From assembly GCA_944383515.1 (NCBI GenBank), contig CALWPV010000087.1, forward strand, positions 17,791 to 81,790: a DNA stretch of 64,000 nucleotides. Direction: 5' to 3'. Under the pieces are notes generated by a model. It had not been told where the DNA came from and did not search any database. It saw only the letters and a list, made by a program, of their open reading frames with translations. This DNA comes from an uncultured Clostridia bacterium (lineage in GTDB: Bacteria > Bacillota > Clostridia > Lachnospirales > Bianqueaceae). Positions 7,604 to 15,450 of the stretch are shown here, one piece after another (the first letter of the stretch is position 1; each line of letters starts with the position of its first letter). Both the position numbers and the translations under genes were made by a program.

Positions 7604-8923
7604 GTGAAACCGGCAACAGCAAGCTATATGAGGGAACGCGCAGAACAAGAATTAGGAAAAGCTTTGTATCAGATGTTTTACTCTGTTTTACGGGTAGATC
7701 CAATAGAGAATACGGTCATGATTTTGCAGAGTCATGACTTTAAAGAAGATGTCTATAAAGAAATGGACTGGACATTATATTTGAAACGCTACAAATCGGT
7801 ATTAACCGAGCAAGGATATGCTCAGTTATTAGAACGCCTTTCCAGCGAAGCGCTTTTAGGTGAGAGCTATCAACCAGAGCATCGATTTTCAGTGGAAGTT
7901 TCTTATGTGCGCAATGAGAGAACCAACTGGCTGACCATTTCGGTTCTTCTTCAGCGGGATACAGAGGACAATCCCTACGCGTATGTGTTTGTACGGCAGG
8001 CCAATGAAGGGCACCTGCTTAAAAGCATTATTGATAAGTATGTCTATAATACTTGTGATTTCTTTGTGTATCTTGACGCGCGCCATAATCGGTATGAGGT
8101 TTTTGGCGGTATAGGCCTTGACAAGAAGGGCTTTTTAGCCAAGGATTGCGATTATGAAACGGCGGTGAATGAATTTGCGCGCCGCTTTGTTGTGCCGGAA
8201 GATCGGGAAATGGTGATTCGCGAAATGCGGCTACCTCGGGTTTTAGATATGCTGAATGAATTTGGGGTGCATTCTTTTTATTGCGGCGTTTTGGATGCTG
8301 AACGAGGGTATACGCGAAAATTGCTAACCTACAAATTCTACGACAGAGGCTCCCAAATGATTTTATTATCCCGCACCGATGTGACGGCGGTTTATATAGA
8401 AGAGCAGACGCGGCTGCGTGAGCTGGCGCAGGCGCAGGAACAAGCGAAACGGGATTCGTTAACCGGTATTTTAAATCACCAAAGCTTGAAAGACCAAATT
8501 AGCCGGGCACTGGAGGGTAAGTACGAGAGAATGGCCTTGTTATTTATTGATTTAGACGACTTTAAACAGATCAATGATTATTTTGGCCATTTGCAGGGCG
8601 ATCGCATTCTCAAAAAGGTGGCCGGGGTGTTAGAGAAACAGAGTGCTCCCATGGGATTTCAGGGCCGCACGGGTGGCGATGAATTCATTATCTTTTTAAC
8701 GCATATCGAACATGAAGAAGAGGCTAAGAAATTGGCGCAGCAAATCTGCCATACAATCAGCAGTTTGTCTCTTCCGGAAGTGAAACCCCTGCGTATTACC
8801 TGTAGCATTGGCATTGCCACGGCTCCGGAAGACGGATGCGATTATACCACGTTAGTGCATGCGGCCGATAGAAGGGCGTATCAGGCCAAAAAAGAAGGAA
8901 AAAACAGGTATTATTGGGGATAA
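7604..8923 (+). CDS. Diguanylate cyclase (GGDEF) protein
   Basis: This protein is predicted to make cyclic di-GMP from two GTP. The C-terminal ~165 residues form a GGDEF domain with DSLTGILNHQSL, LLFIDLDDFKQINDYFGHLQGD and an intact RTGGDEF (GGDEF at about residues 357-361), and ending HAADRRAYQAKKEGKNRY. The RxxD inhibitory site is not seen upstream of GGDEF. The first ~290 residues are soluble and may contain PAS-like modules (YAYVFVRQANEG region), joined by a coiled-coil linker EEQTRLRELAQAQEQAKRDS. The chosen start is GTG at 7604, after AGGGGGAAGAAG; ATG at 7628 is possible. It opens the c-di-GMP/phosphorelay block. Confidence 0.9.
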   Translation: MKPATASYMRERAEQELGKALYQMFYSVLRVDPIENTVMILQSHDFKEDVYKEMDWTLYLKRYKSVLTEQGYAQLLERLSSEALLGESYQPEHRFSVEVSYVRNERTNWLTISVLLQRDTEDNPYAYVFVRQANEGHLLKSIIDKYVYNTCDFFVYLDARHNRYEVFGGIGLDKKGFLAKDCDYETAVNEFARRFVVPEDREMVIREMRLPRVLDMLNEFGVHSFYCGVLDAERGYTRKLLTYKFYDRGSQMILLSRTDVTAVYIEEQTRLRELAQAQEQAKRDSLTGILNHQSLKDQISRALEGKYERMALLFIDLDDFKQINDYFGHLQGDRILKKVAGVLEKQSAPMGFQGRTGGDEFIIFLTHIEHEEEAKKLAQQICHTISSLSLPEVKPLRITCSIGIATAPEDGCDYTTLVHAADRRAYQAKKEGKNRYYWG

Positions 8924-9033
8924 ATCCTCTGTCGCAGCCTCGTGGGCGTTTTCTTTCCTTAGTGTTCAAAACCATAAAGGGAAGTTTTCTGACGATAGTT
9001 TATTGTGACATGAATCCGCCGGGTATAAAAAAA

Positions 9034-9046
9034 GTCCCCTGGGGAC
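9034..9046. repeat. Short perfect palindrome before EAL pseudogene
   Basis: GTCCCC-T-GGGGAC (9034-9046) sits just ahead of the AAGGAAGGAAAG ribosome binding region. It could be an operator or a small RNA hairpin; its function is unknown. Confidence 0.4.
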
Positions 9047-9062
9047 AAAGGAAGGAAAGAGT

Positions 9063-10134
9063 ATGAAAGAAGAAGCGGTGCTTATTCTGGTGGTTGGTTT
9101 GCTAATCGCTCTGATCATAGGAATATGTCTGTATTACCGAACGAAATTGGCGGAAGAGAAAAGAAAGCAGATGCTGGATCCGGTTAGTGGATTACTCACG
9201 CAGGAATATCTGCGTACGCATGTGCTGCGCACAATGGACGATCGCAACCGATTATTATATTATGTAGTGTATTTTCACTTTAGCATGAATCATATTGAGC
9301 GGTTGGGCGGAGAAGAAAAGACGCGCGCATTTATACAATTTACAGTTGCTTTATTGCGACAACAGATTACAGAAGCCGACACGCTGCTGAGGGCCGGATA
9401 TGGCGATCTAATAGTCGTAAAGCAGGCAGAGACAATACAGGATATAAAACAGTGGACTCAAACAATGATAGAGACAATCCGTACATTTTCCTATGCGGGC
9501 GGCAGTCTGCAGGCAAGGGATGCGGCGGCCGGCATTTATGCGTTAGCGTCTCATGAGGTTACCTATAGTGCCATTATGTACCATGCCCGGCAGTGTGCCT
9601 ATGTTGCCTGTCAGCAAGAAATTCCTTACCGAATTTGTGGTTCCAAGCATTGTTTGCGGTGCCAGGAAGATCGGTCGCTGCTATACGCGTTTGCACATGG
9701 TCTGGAGAAGGGTGAGTTTAAGATTTATATTCAGCCCTTCGTGCAGGCGCAAACCGCAGTAATGGTAGGCGGCGAGGTGCTGTCACGCTGGTTTCATCCG
9801 GAGCGCGGGCTAGGGAATTCGCGTTATCTTCGACGACTTTGGCATAGGTTTTTCTTCGTTTCGAGATTTGCAGGCCTATCCCATGGACGGCCTTAAACTG
9901 GACAAATTCTTGGCCGATAATATGTGGACAGAGCGCGGCGAGGTTGTTTTAAATTCTTTAATTCAAACCGGGCATCAATTAAGTCTTATTATTCAGGCAG
10001 AGGGGATTGAAACCGAAGAGCAGGTAAAAAAACTGCGACAGTATCACTGTGACATATTGCAGGGCTTTTATTTTTCGCTGCCGGTCCCGCTGGAGGAAGC
10101 GAGAAGAAAAATTGAAGAGCACTGCACAACATAA
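9063..10134 (+). pseudogene. GGDEF-EAL protein, EAL core deleted and frameshifted
   Basis: The N-terminal frame (9063-9896) starts with a membrane helix (LILVVGLLIALIIGICLYY). It continues through a GGDEF-like domain whose motif is degenerate (LRAGYGDLIVV), then the beginning of an EAL domain (EKGEFKIYIQPFVQ...GGEVLSRWFHPERGL). After HPERGL the sequence jumps to IRVIFDDFGIGFSSFRDL in another frame. That frame continues to a normal EAL end (LKLDKF, QAEGIETEEQ, DILQGFYFSLP) and stops at 10134. Most of the central EAL catalytic region, roughly 100-plus residues, is missing at the junction near 9818, so phosphodiesterase activity should be lost. The first frame runs out at 9896. It was probably a membrane-bound c-di-GMP effector or phosphodiesterase. 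Confidence 0.85.
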
Positions 10135-10150
10135 GAAGAGAGGGGCCAAC

Positions 10151-11248
10151 ATGGAAAAGAATCTGTACCGCGCGCAGCGCGGCAATACGCTGCTGGTAGT
10201 CGATGATGACGAAATCAATCGTGACATATTGTGCCATATTTTTGCTTCCCAGTATGAAATGGCGCAGGCCGAAGATGGTGAAGCGGGTCTGGCGTATATT
10301 CTAGAGCATGGCGAGCAGCTATGTGCTATTTTGCTAGATGTGAATATGCCGCGTAAAAATGGAATTGAAGTTATGCAGGCGTTAGCCGCGCAAAAAATAC
10401 CCAGCCGCATTCCCGTGTTTTTAATTACGGCCGAGGCAACGGACGCGGTAATGCGCCAGGCCTATGAGCTAGGCGTTATGGATGTCATTAGTAAACCGAT
10501 TCGGCCGTATATTGTTTTGCGGCGCGTGCAATCCGTGATTGAGCTTTTTCAGGCCAGGCGTAGCTTAAGTAGCCAGGTAAGAAGGCAGCAGGAAGATCTG
10601 CTGCGTCAAAGCGAGACCATTATACAGCTTAATCAGGGCATGATTGAAGCCTTGGCAACGGCAATTGAATTTCGAAGCGAAGAATCGGGCGGGCATGTTC
10701 GGCGCATTCATGATATCACGCATTATCTTTTGAGCGAAACTTCCATGGGAGAAGGACTGGCTGAGGAAGAGATTACGCAGATTGCGCTGGCTTCTATATT
10801 GCACGATATTGGAAAAATTGCGGTTGCAGATACAATTTTAAATAAGCCGGGGCGCTTAACGCCGGAAGAATTTGAAATTATGAAGACGCATACGGTGCAG
10901 GGCGATAAAATGCTTAGCCGCATTCCGCAGCTGCGGGAGCATAGCGCGTATCGATACGCGCGCGATATAGCTAGGCACCACCATGAGCGCTGGGACGGCA
11001 GGGGGTATCCAGACGGGTTAAAAGGAGACGAAATTTCGGTCTGGGCGCAGGTTGTTTCCTTAGCCGATGTATATGACGCATTAAGCTGTAAACGGGTTTA
11101 TAAAGACGCCTTTCCCAGAGAGCAGGTGATTGCCATGATCCGAGGAGGAGAATGCGGCGCGTTTAATCCCAAGCTGCTTGCTTGTTTTTTAGAAGTTGAG
11201 GATCAGCTGGCGAAGATGTATAAAAAACTGGAAGGAGAAAAAGAATGA
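10151..11248 (+). CDS. Response regulator with REC and HD-GYP domains
   Basis: A 365-residue two-domain protein. The receiver domain occupies about residues 10-130, with acidic pair VVDDDE, phosphoacceptor Asp63 in AILLDVNMP, and a KP motif (VISKPIRPY). After a coiled linker comes an HD-GYP phosphodiesterase domain: HVRRIHDITH, ILHDIGKIAV (His218/Asp219), HTVQGDKML, and the signature HHERWDGRGYPDGLKGDEI. The expected reaction is c-di-GMP hydrolysis to pGpG or GMP, controlled by phosphorylation. The start is ATG at 10151 after AAGAGAGGGGCCAAC; the longer upstream frame is an artefact of the EAL remnant. The stop overlaps the next start by four bases (ATGA), so it is coupled to the HPt protein. 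Confidence 0.93.
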   Translation: MEKNLYRAQRGNTLLVVDDDEINRDILCHIFASQYEMAQAEDGEAGLAYILEHGEQLCAILLDVNMPRKNGIEVMQALAAQKIPSRIPVFLITAEATDAVMRQAYELGVMDVISKPIRPYIVLRRVQSVIELFQARRSLSSQVRRQQEDLLRQSETIIQLNQGMIEALATAIEFRSEESGGHVRRIHDITHYLLSETSMGEGLAEEEITQIALASILHDIGKIAVADTILNKPGRLTPEEFEIMKTHTVQGDKMLSRIPQLREHSAYRYARDIARHHHERWDGRGYPDGLKGDEISVWAQVVSLADVYDALSCKRVYKDAFPREQVIAMIRGGECGAFNPKLLACFLEVEDQLAKMYKKLEGEKE

Positions 11249-11601
11249 GCGCAGAAAAAAAACTGCAAGACGCAGGAGTAGACATGCAGGAAGTGCTGGA
11301 GCGCCTTATGGGAAGCGAAGCGCTGTTAAAACGGTTATTCGGTAAATTTTTAGCCGATGACAATATGGTCAAATTAAAAGGCGCGTTAGCACGAAACGCG
11401 ATAGAGGAGGCGACTTTGGCGTCTCATACCCTTAAAGGTGTGTGTGCAAATTTATCTATGCACCGGTTGCAGCAGTTATTCAGCGATCAGGTAGAGGCTT
11501 TGCGGCGGGGCGATGAGGCAAGCGCCCAAAAGCAGATGTCCGCTATTGAAACAGAGTATAAAGCAGTGAGTGAGGCTATACAAGAGTATCTTCATGAGTA
11601 A
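11245..11601 (+). CDS. Histidine phosphotransfer (HPt) protein
   Basis: A 118-residue four-helix protein with the HPt motif ASHTLKGVCANL; His61 is the predicted phosphoryl carrier. It would shuttle phosphate between the hybrid kinase encoded next and the receiver of the REC-HD-GYP protein encoded before. Its start overlaps the upstream stop (ATGA) and its stop overlaps the kinase start (ATGAGTAA), so the three are translated as one unit. Separate HPt genes between these two partners make a complete phosphorelay. Confidence 0.9.
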   Translation: MSAEKKLQDAGVDMQEVLERLMGSEALLKRLFGKFLADDNMVKLKGALARNAIEEATLASHTLKGVCANLSMHRLQQLFSDQVEALRRGDEASAQKQMSAIETEYKAVSEAIQEYLHE

Positions 11602-14128
11602 ACAAGAAAAACGATGGCGTCTCGTATTGAAAAACATGCGCCTAACATTAGTAGCCTTTGCCGCCCTCATTTTATTGGCACTGGCCGGCTGCATACTGAT
11701 TTACCATACTCTGCTTCGCAACGCCTATGATACGGGCAGCGCCCTATCGCGCAGCTACGCTGCGGAAGAAAGCGACAATTTAGCCGTATTTGAAACGCTG
11801 CTGAGTTTTGGCGCGGCTTCGCTGGACCGGCTGGCAGCCGTCGGTGACGAAGTCGAACTGGCTGAATGGATGGATTTATATTTTGCTCGTTTAGATACAG
11901 TGCTGGGCAGCGATATGGTAGATCCATATGCTGTGATTGACGGCAAAATCATAGCGGCCAACCCTTGGGAAGGCGACACGGATTACAACATAGAGGAAAC
12001 CAGCTGGTATCAAAGGGCTATAGCGGCGCACGGTGACGTTGTCTTTACCGATGTATATATTGACGCAATTTATAACCGGCCGGTTATTACGTTAGCCCAG
12101 CAATGTCCGGAAAGCGGCGCGGTTATTGCTTTTGACGTATTTCCTGAGCGGCTCGAACCAACGGAAAACCATTTAGAAACAGGCGCTTCTGTGTTTCTCT
12201 GCGACACGCAGGGGGTAGTCATTTACCAGCAAACGGATTTAACCATGAGCACTGCGGAGATCAAGTCTTATTTGGGGCAGTTGATTAGTCGAATTGAAGC
12301 GGGTCAGTTAGAAAATTATATGGACTCTGTAGTAGATTTAGACGGCCATCAGCGAGCGGTATACTATACGAGCATGAATAATGGCTGGTATTGTATTGTG
12401 ACTATGCCGTACGCTAATATTTTAGGGAGACTGCGCTGGTTTATTATTGCGTTTGTATTGGTGATTATCATTGCGCTGGGGATTTTACTGGCGGTAACCT
12501 GGCGCGATGAACGCCTGCGGGGCAGGGTTAAACGTGTTAGCGAAACAGTGCAGGTTTTAGGAAACACGTATTATGCGCTTTATCGCATCAATTACGAAAA
12601 AGAAACCTATGAAATGATTAAGGGCTCTGCCTATGTAAAGGAACGGATTCCAATTTCCGGCGCCTATACAGAGCTGCTTCGCGTTGCCAGCGAAGTGATT
12701 GAGCCAGAAGCATTTAAAGACTTTATGCAGAGCTTTTCCTGTGAGAATATTCGTCAGCTTGTTCACCAGCGGGTGCGTGATTTCGGCGGCGATTTTTTGC
12801 GCCGCTTTGGCGAAGAATACCGTTGGGTGAGCGTGCGGATACTCTTCGACGAGTCGCTGGATCCCGCAGAGATTGTACTGTCGTTTAAAGAGGTTGAGCA
12901 GGAAAAGCAAAAACAGCTTAAAGAGCGGCGTCTGCTGGAAGAGGCGGTGCAGCTGGCGCAGCAAAACGAAGAGGCTAAGCAGGCCTTTTTCAGCAACATG
13001 TCGCATGACATGCGTACGCCGTTAAACGCGATTATCGGGTTTACGGGCATGGCCCAGCAAACGCTAAGCGATCCGGAAAAATTACGTGGGTATTTGAAGA
13101 AAATTGAATCTTCCGGCCATTATTTGCTGCAGCTCATTAACGATGTGCTAGACATGTCCCGCATGGAGCAAGGCAAAATGGTGCTGGATCAGCGGCAGTT
13201 TGATCTGCGTCAGTGCGTACAGGAATGCCTGGATAATTTCCGCGTGCAGGCTAGCGAAGGAAAAAAGCAGCTTAACGTCAAGTTCGCAATTGACAATCAG
13301 GGAGTTATAGGGGATGCGTTTCGCATTCAGCAAATCCTGAATAACTTAATTTCTAATGCCATTAAATTTACCGGAGAAGGCGGCAGCGTTACGGTATCCG
13401 TTACGCAGCAGAATCAAAACGGCGACTACGCGCAGTACCAGTTTATCGTAGCCGATACGGGCATTGGCATGTCTAAGGAGTTTCTGACACGTCTTTACGA
13501 GCCTTATTCCCGTGAAATGCGCTTTAGCGCAAAACAGGCGGCGGGTACCGGTTTAGGCATGTCAATCACAAAGAGCCTTGTGCTGCAAATGAATGGCGAA
13601 ATTGAAGTGGAAAGCGAGCCGGGGCAGGGAAGCGTCTTTACCGTTGTACTGCCACTCATGATTGCTCAGACCGGAGAAGAGCCTGCGCCAGAGGGGCAGG
13701 AAGAAGCCGGAGCAGGTATCGAAGGCATGCACGTGCTAGTGGCGGAAGACAATGAATTAAACATGGAGATTGTCAGTGAAATTTTGACGGCAAAAGGCGT
13801 GCAGATTACGCAGGCTTACGACGGACAGCAGGCACTGCAGCAGTTTGAGAGCAGCCGGCCGTTTACCTACGACGCTGTGCTTATGGATATGCAGATGCCG
13901 GTTATGGACGGCTGCGAAGCGGCGCGCCGCATTCGGGCGCTGGACAGGCCGGACGCGGCGCTGGTACCGATTATTGCCGTTACGGCCAATGCGTTTTCGG
14001 AAGATATTGCCGCGACAGCGGCCGCGGGTATGAATGCGCATATTGCGAAACCGATTGATTTTGAAACGCTAGAGCGCATGCTGATTGAGCAGGCCGGATT
14101 GGCGCGAAAAGGAGGATTTCAGCGTTGA
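11594..14128 (+). CDS. Hybrid sensor histidine kinase
   Basis: This membrane kinase has 844 residues. TM1 covers about residues 17-38 and TM2 about 280-301; the ~240 residues between them are a predicted extracellular Cache-like sensor. A cytosolic PAS-like region follows. The HisKA domain has FFSNMSHDMRTPLNAIIGF with His471. The HATPase domain shows QQILNNLISNAIKFT, VADTGIGMS and GTGLGMSI. The C-terminal receiver has phosphoacceptor Asp765 in VLMDMQMPVMDG and the conserved Lys in HIAKPID. ATG at 11594 overlaps the HPt stop. Output is expected through the HPt protein to the REC-HD-GYP regulator, linking an outside signal to c-di-GMP. The T-box promoter -35 of pheST overlaps its stop codon. 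Confidence 0.92.
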   Translation: MSKQEKRWRLVLKNMRLTLVAFAALILLALAGCILIYHTLLRNAYDTGSALSRSYAAEESDNLAVFETLLSFGAASLDRLAAVGDEVELAEWMDLYFARLDTVLGSDMVDPYAVIDGKIIAANPWEGDTDYNIEETSWYQRAIAAHGDVVFTDVYIDAIYNRPVITLAQQCPESGAVIAFDVFPERLEPTENHLETGASVFLCDTQGVVIYQQTDLTMSTAEIKSYLGQLISRIEAGQLENYMDSVVDLDGHQRAVYYTSMNNGWYCIVTMPYANILGRLRWFIIAFVLVIIIALGILLAVTWRDERLRGRVKRVSETVQVLGNTYYALYRINYEKETYEMIKGSAYVKERIPISGAYTELLRVASEVIEPEAFKDFMQSFSCENIRQLVHQRVRDFGGDFLRRFGEEYRWVSVRILFDESLDPAEIVLSFKEVEQEKQKQLKERRLLEEAVQLAQQNEEAKQAFFSNMSHDMRTPLNAIIGFTGMAQQTLSDPEKLRGYLKKIESSGHYLLQLINDVLDMSRMEQGKMVLDQRQFDLRQCVQECLDNFRVQASEGKKQLNVKFAIDNQGVIGDAFRIQQILNNLISNAIKFTGEGGSVTVSVTQQNQNGDYAQYQFIVADTGIGMSKEFLTRLYEPYSREMRFSAKQAAGTGLGMSITKSLVLQMNGEIEVESEPGQGSVFTVVLPLMIAQTGEEPAPEGQEEAGAGIEGMHVLVAEDNELNMEIVSEILTAKGVQITQAYDGQQALQQFESSRPFTYDAVLMDMQMPVMDGCEAARRIRALDRPDAALVPIIAVTANAFSEDIAATAAAGMNAHIAKPIDFETLERMLIEQAGLARKGGFQR

Positions 14129-14153
14129 CAATCGGCGGCGTTAGTGTTATACT
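14125..14153 (+). promoter_or_regulatory. pheST promoter
   Basis: TTGACA (14125-14130), exact 17-base spacer, TATACT (14148-14153). The -35 hexamer overlaps the TGA stop of the hybrid kinase gene. Confidence 0.85.
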
Positions 14154-14159
14154 GAGGGC

Positions 14160-14382
14160 TAGCGATGAGCATAGCACAGTAAGCGCTAAGAAACGCACAA
14201 GAGAGTAGGGGTCTCCGGCTGTAAGCCCCTTTGGACTGCCTTAGTAGCTGAATTTCACTATGGGAGCTGCCCGAAAGGCTGTAGGCTACCGCATTAAGGG
14301 GCATAGAGGGAATCGTTAGATTCTGAATGTTGGTGGTACCACGGTGATAACCCGTCCAATCGTTGATTGGACGGGATTTTTT
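14160..14382 (+). ncRNA. T-box riboswitch, phenylalanine-specific
   Basis: The leader between the promoter and pheS has T-box architecture. It holds a long Stem I region with GAATTTCACT, whose UUC fits a Phe specifier codon, and the T-box core GTTGGTGGTACCACGG near 14328-14343. A strong terminator with arms CCCGTCCAAT (14351-14360) and ATTGGACGGG (14366-14375) and a T-run follows. Uncharged tRNA-Phe should pair with the specifier and the T-box bulge, favour the antiterminator and allow pheST transcription. The exact specifier loop was placed by eye. Confidence 0.9.
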
Positions 14383-14400
14383 ATTAAAGGAGTTAAAAGC

Positions 14401-15429
14401 GTGAAAGAACAGATTGAGAAGGTAAAGCAACAGTTTCAGAGCGAGATTGCGCAGGTAAGCAGCATGGACGCTCTGGAAGCGATGCGTGTGGCGTATCTGG
14501 GCAAAAAAGGAAGCGTAACCGAGCTTCTGAAGGGGCTAAAATCCCTAAGCGTAGACGAGAAAAAGGAAATGGGCCGGTATATCAATGAGCTCAAAGCACA
14601 TGTAAGCGAGCACATTGCCGAGCGGGGCGCGCAGCTGAAAACCGAGCTGGAAGAAGCCAGACTCAAAGCCGATAAACGGTATGATATTTCGCTGCCCTGT
14701 CAGGAGACTATGGGAACGCTGCACCCCATTACCATTGTTCAGCGTGAATTAGAAGCGATTTTTAGCAGTATGGGATTTGCGGTGGAAGATTTTAGCGAGG
14801 TAGTAACGGAATATAACAATTTTGAGGCTGTTAATATTCCGAAGCATCACCCGGCGCGGGATATGCAGGATACGTATTATCTGGATAACGGACAGGTGCT
14901 AAAAACCCATACTTCAGCGGCGCAAAACGCGATTTTGCGTAAATACGGAGCGCCCTGCCGGGCCATTTTCCCTGGACGCTGCTTTCGGAATGAGGCGCTG
15001 GACGCCAGTCATGAGACAACCTTTTTCCAGATGGAAGGCATGATGGTGGATGAAAATATTTCCATTTCTAACCTGATTTATTTCATGGAAACCATGCTGT
15101 CCGAAGTGTTTAAAAAAGAGATTACCGTGCGGCTCAGACCGGGCTTTTTCCCCTTCGTGGAACCGGGGTTTGAGCTGGATATTCAGTGCCCGTTTTGCGG
15201 CGGTAAGGGCTGTGCAACGTGTAAGCATGGCGGCTGGATAGAGCTTTGTCCCTGCGGTATGATTCATCCCCGCGTGTTAGAAATGGGCGGCGTAGATCCC
15301 GAACGGTATACCGGTTTCGCCTTTGGCCTTGGACTTACGCGGCTGGCCATGATGCAGTTTGGTATTCATGATATTCGGATGCTGAACAGCGGCAATTTGA
15401 AAGCGCTAGATCAATTTGTAATGATGTAA
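14401..15429 (+). CDS. pheS: Phenylalanine-tRNA ligase alpha subunit
   Basis: This is the catalytic subunit of the alpha2-beta2 enzyme that charges tRNA-Phe. After an N-terminal coiled-coil (residues 1-85) comes the class II core: HHPARDMQDTYYL, LKTHTSAAQ (motif 1/2 region), FPGRCFRNEALDASHETTFFQMEG, and motif 3 GFAFGLGLTRLAMMQFGIHDIR at the C-terminus. The CPFCGGKGCATC segment is the zinc-like loop common in Firmicutes. GTG at 14401 follows AAAGGAG with good spacing; the frame upstream belongs to the T-box terminator. The gene is 342 codons long, usual for the family. It is in one operon with pheT. Confidence 0.97.
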   Translation: MKEQIEKVKQQFQSEIAQVSSMDALEAMRVAYLGKKGSVTELLKGLKSLSVDEKKEMGRYINELKAHVSEHIAERGAQLKTELEEARLKADKRYDISLPCQETMGTLHPITIVQRELEAIFSSMGFAVEDFSEVVTEYNNFEAVNIPKHHPARDMQDTYYLDNGQVLKTHTSAAQNAILRKYGAPCRAIFPGRCFRNEALDASHETTFFQMEGMMVDENISISNLIYFMETMLSEVFKKEITVRLRPGFFPFVEPGFELDIQCPFCGGKGCATCKHGGWIELCPCGMIHPRVLEMGGVDPERYTGFAFGLGLTRLAMMQFGIHDIRMLNSGNLKALDQFVMM

Positions 15430-15450
15430 GGAAAAGGAAGGAGACAGGTT

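Noticed and set aside
14344..14400. Upstream extension of pheS
   Set aside because: These codons are the T-box terminator; the GTG at 14401 has the proper ribosome binding site.
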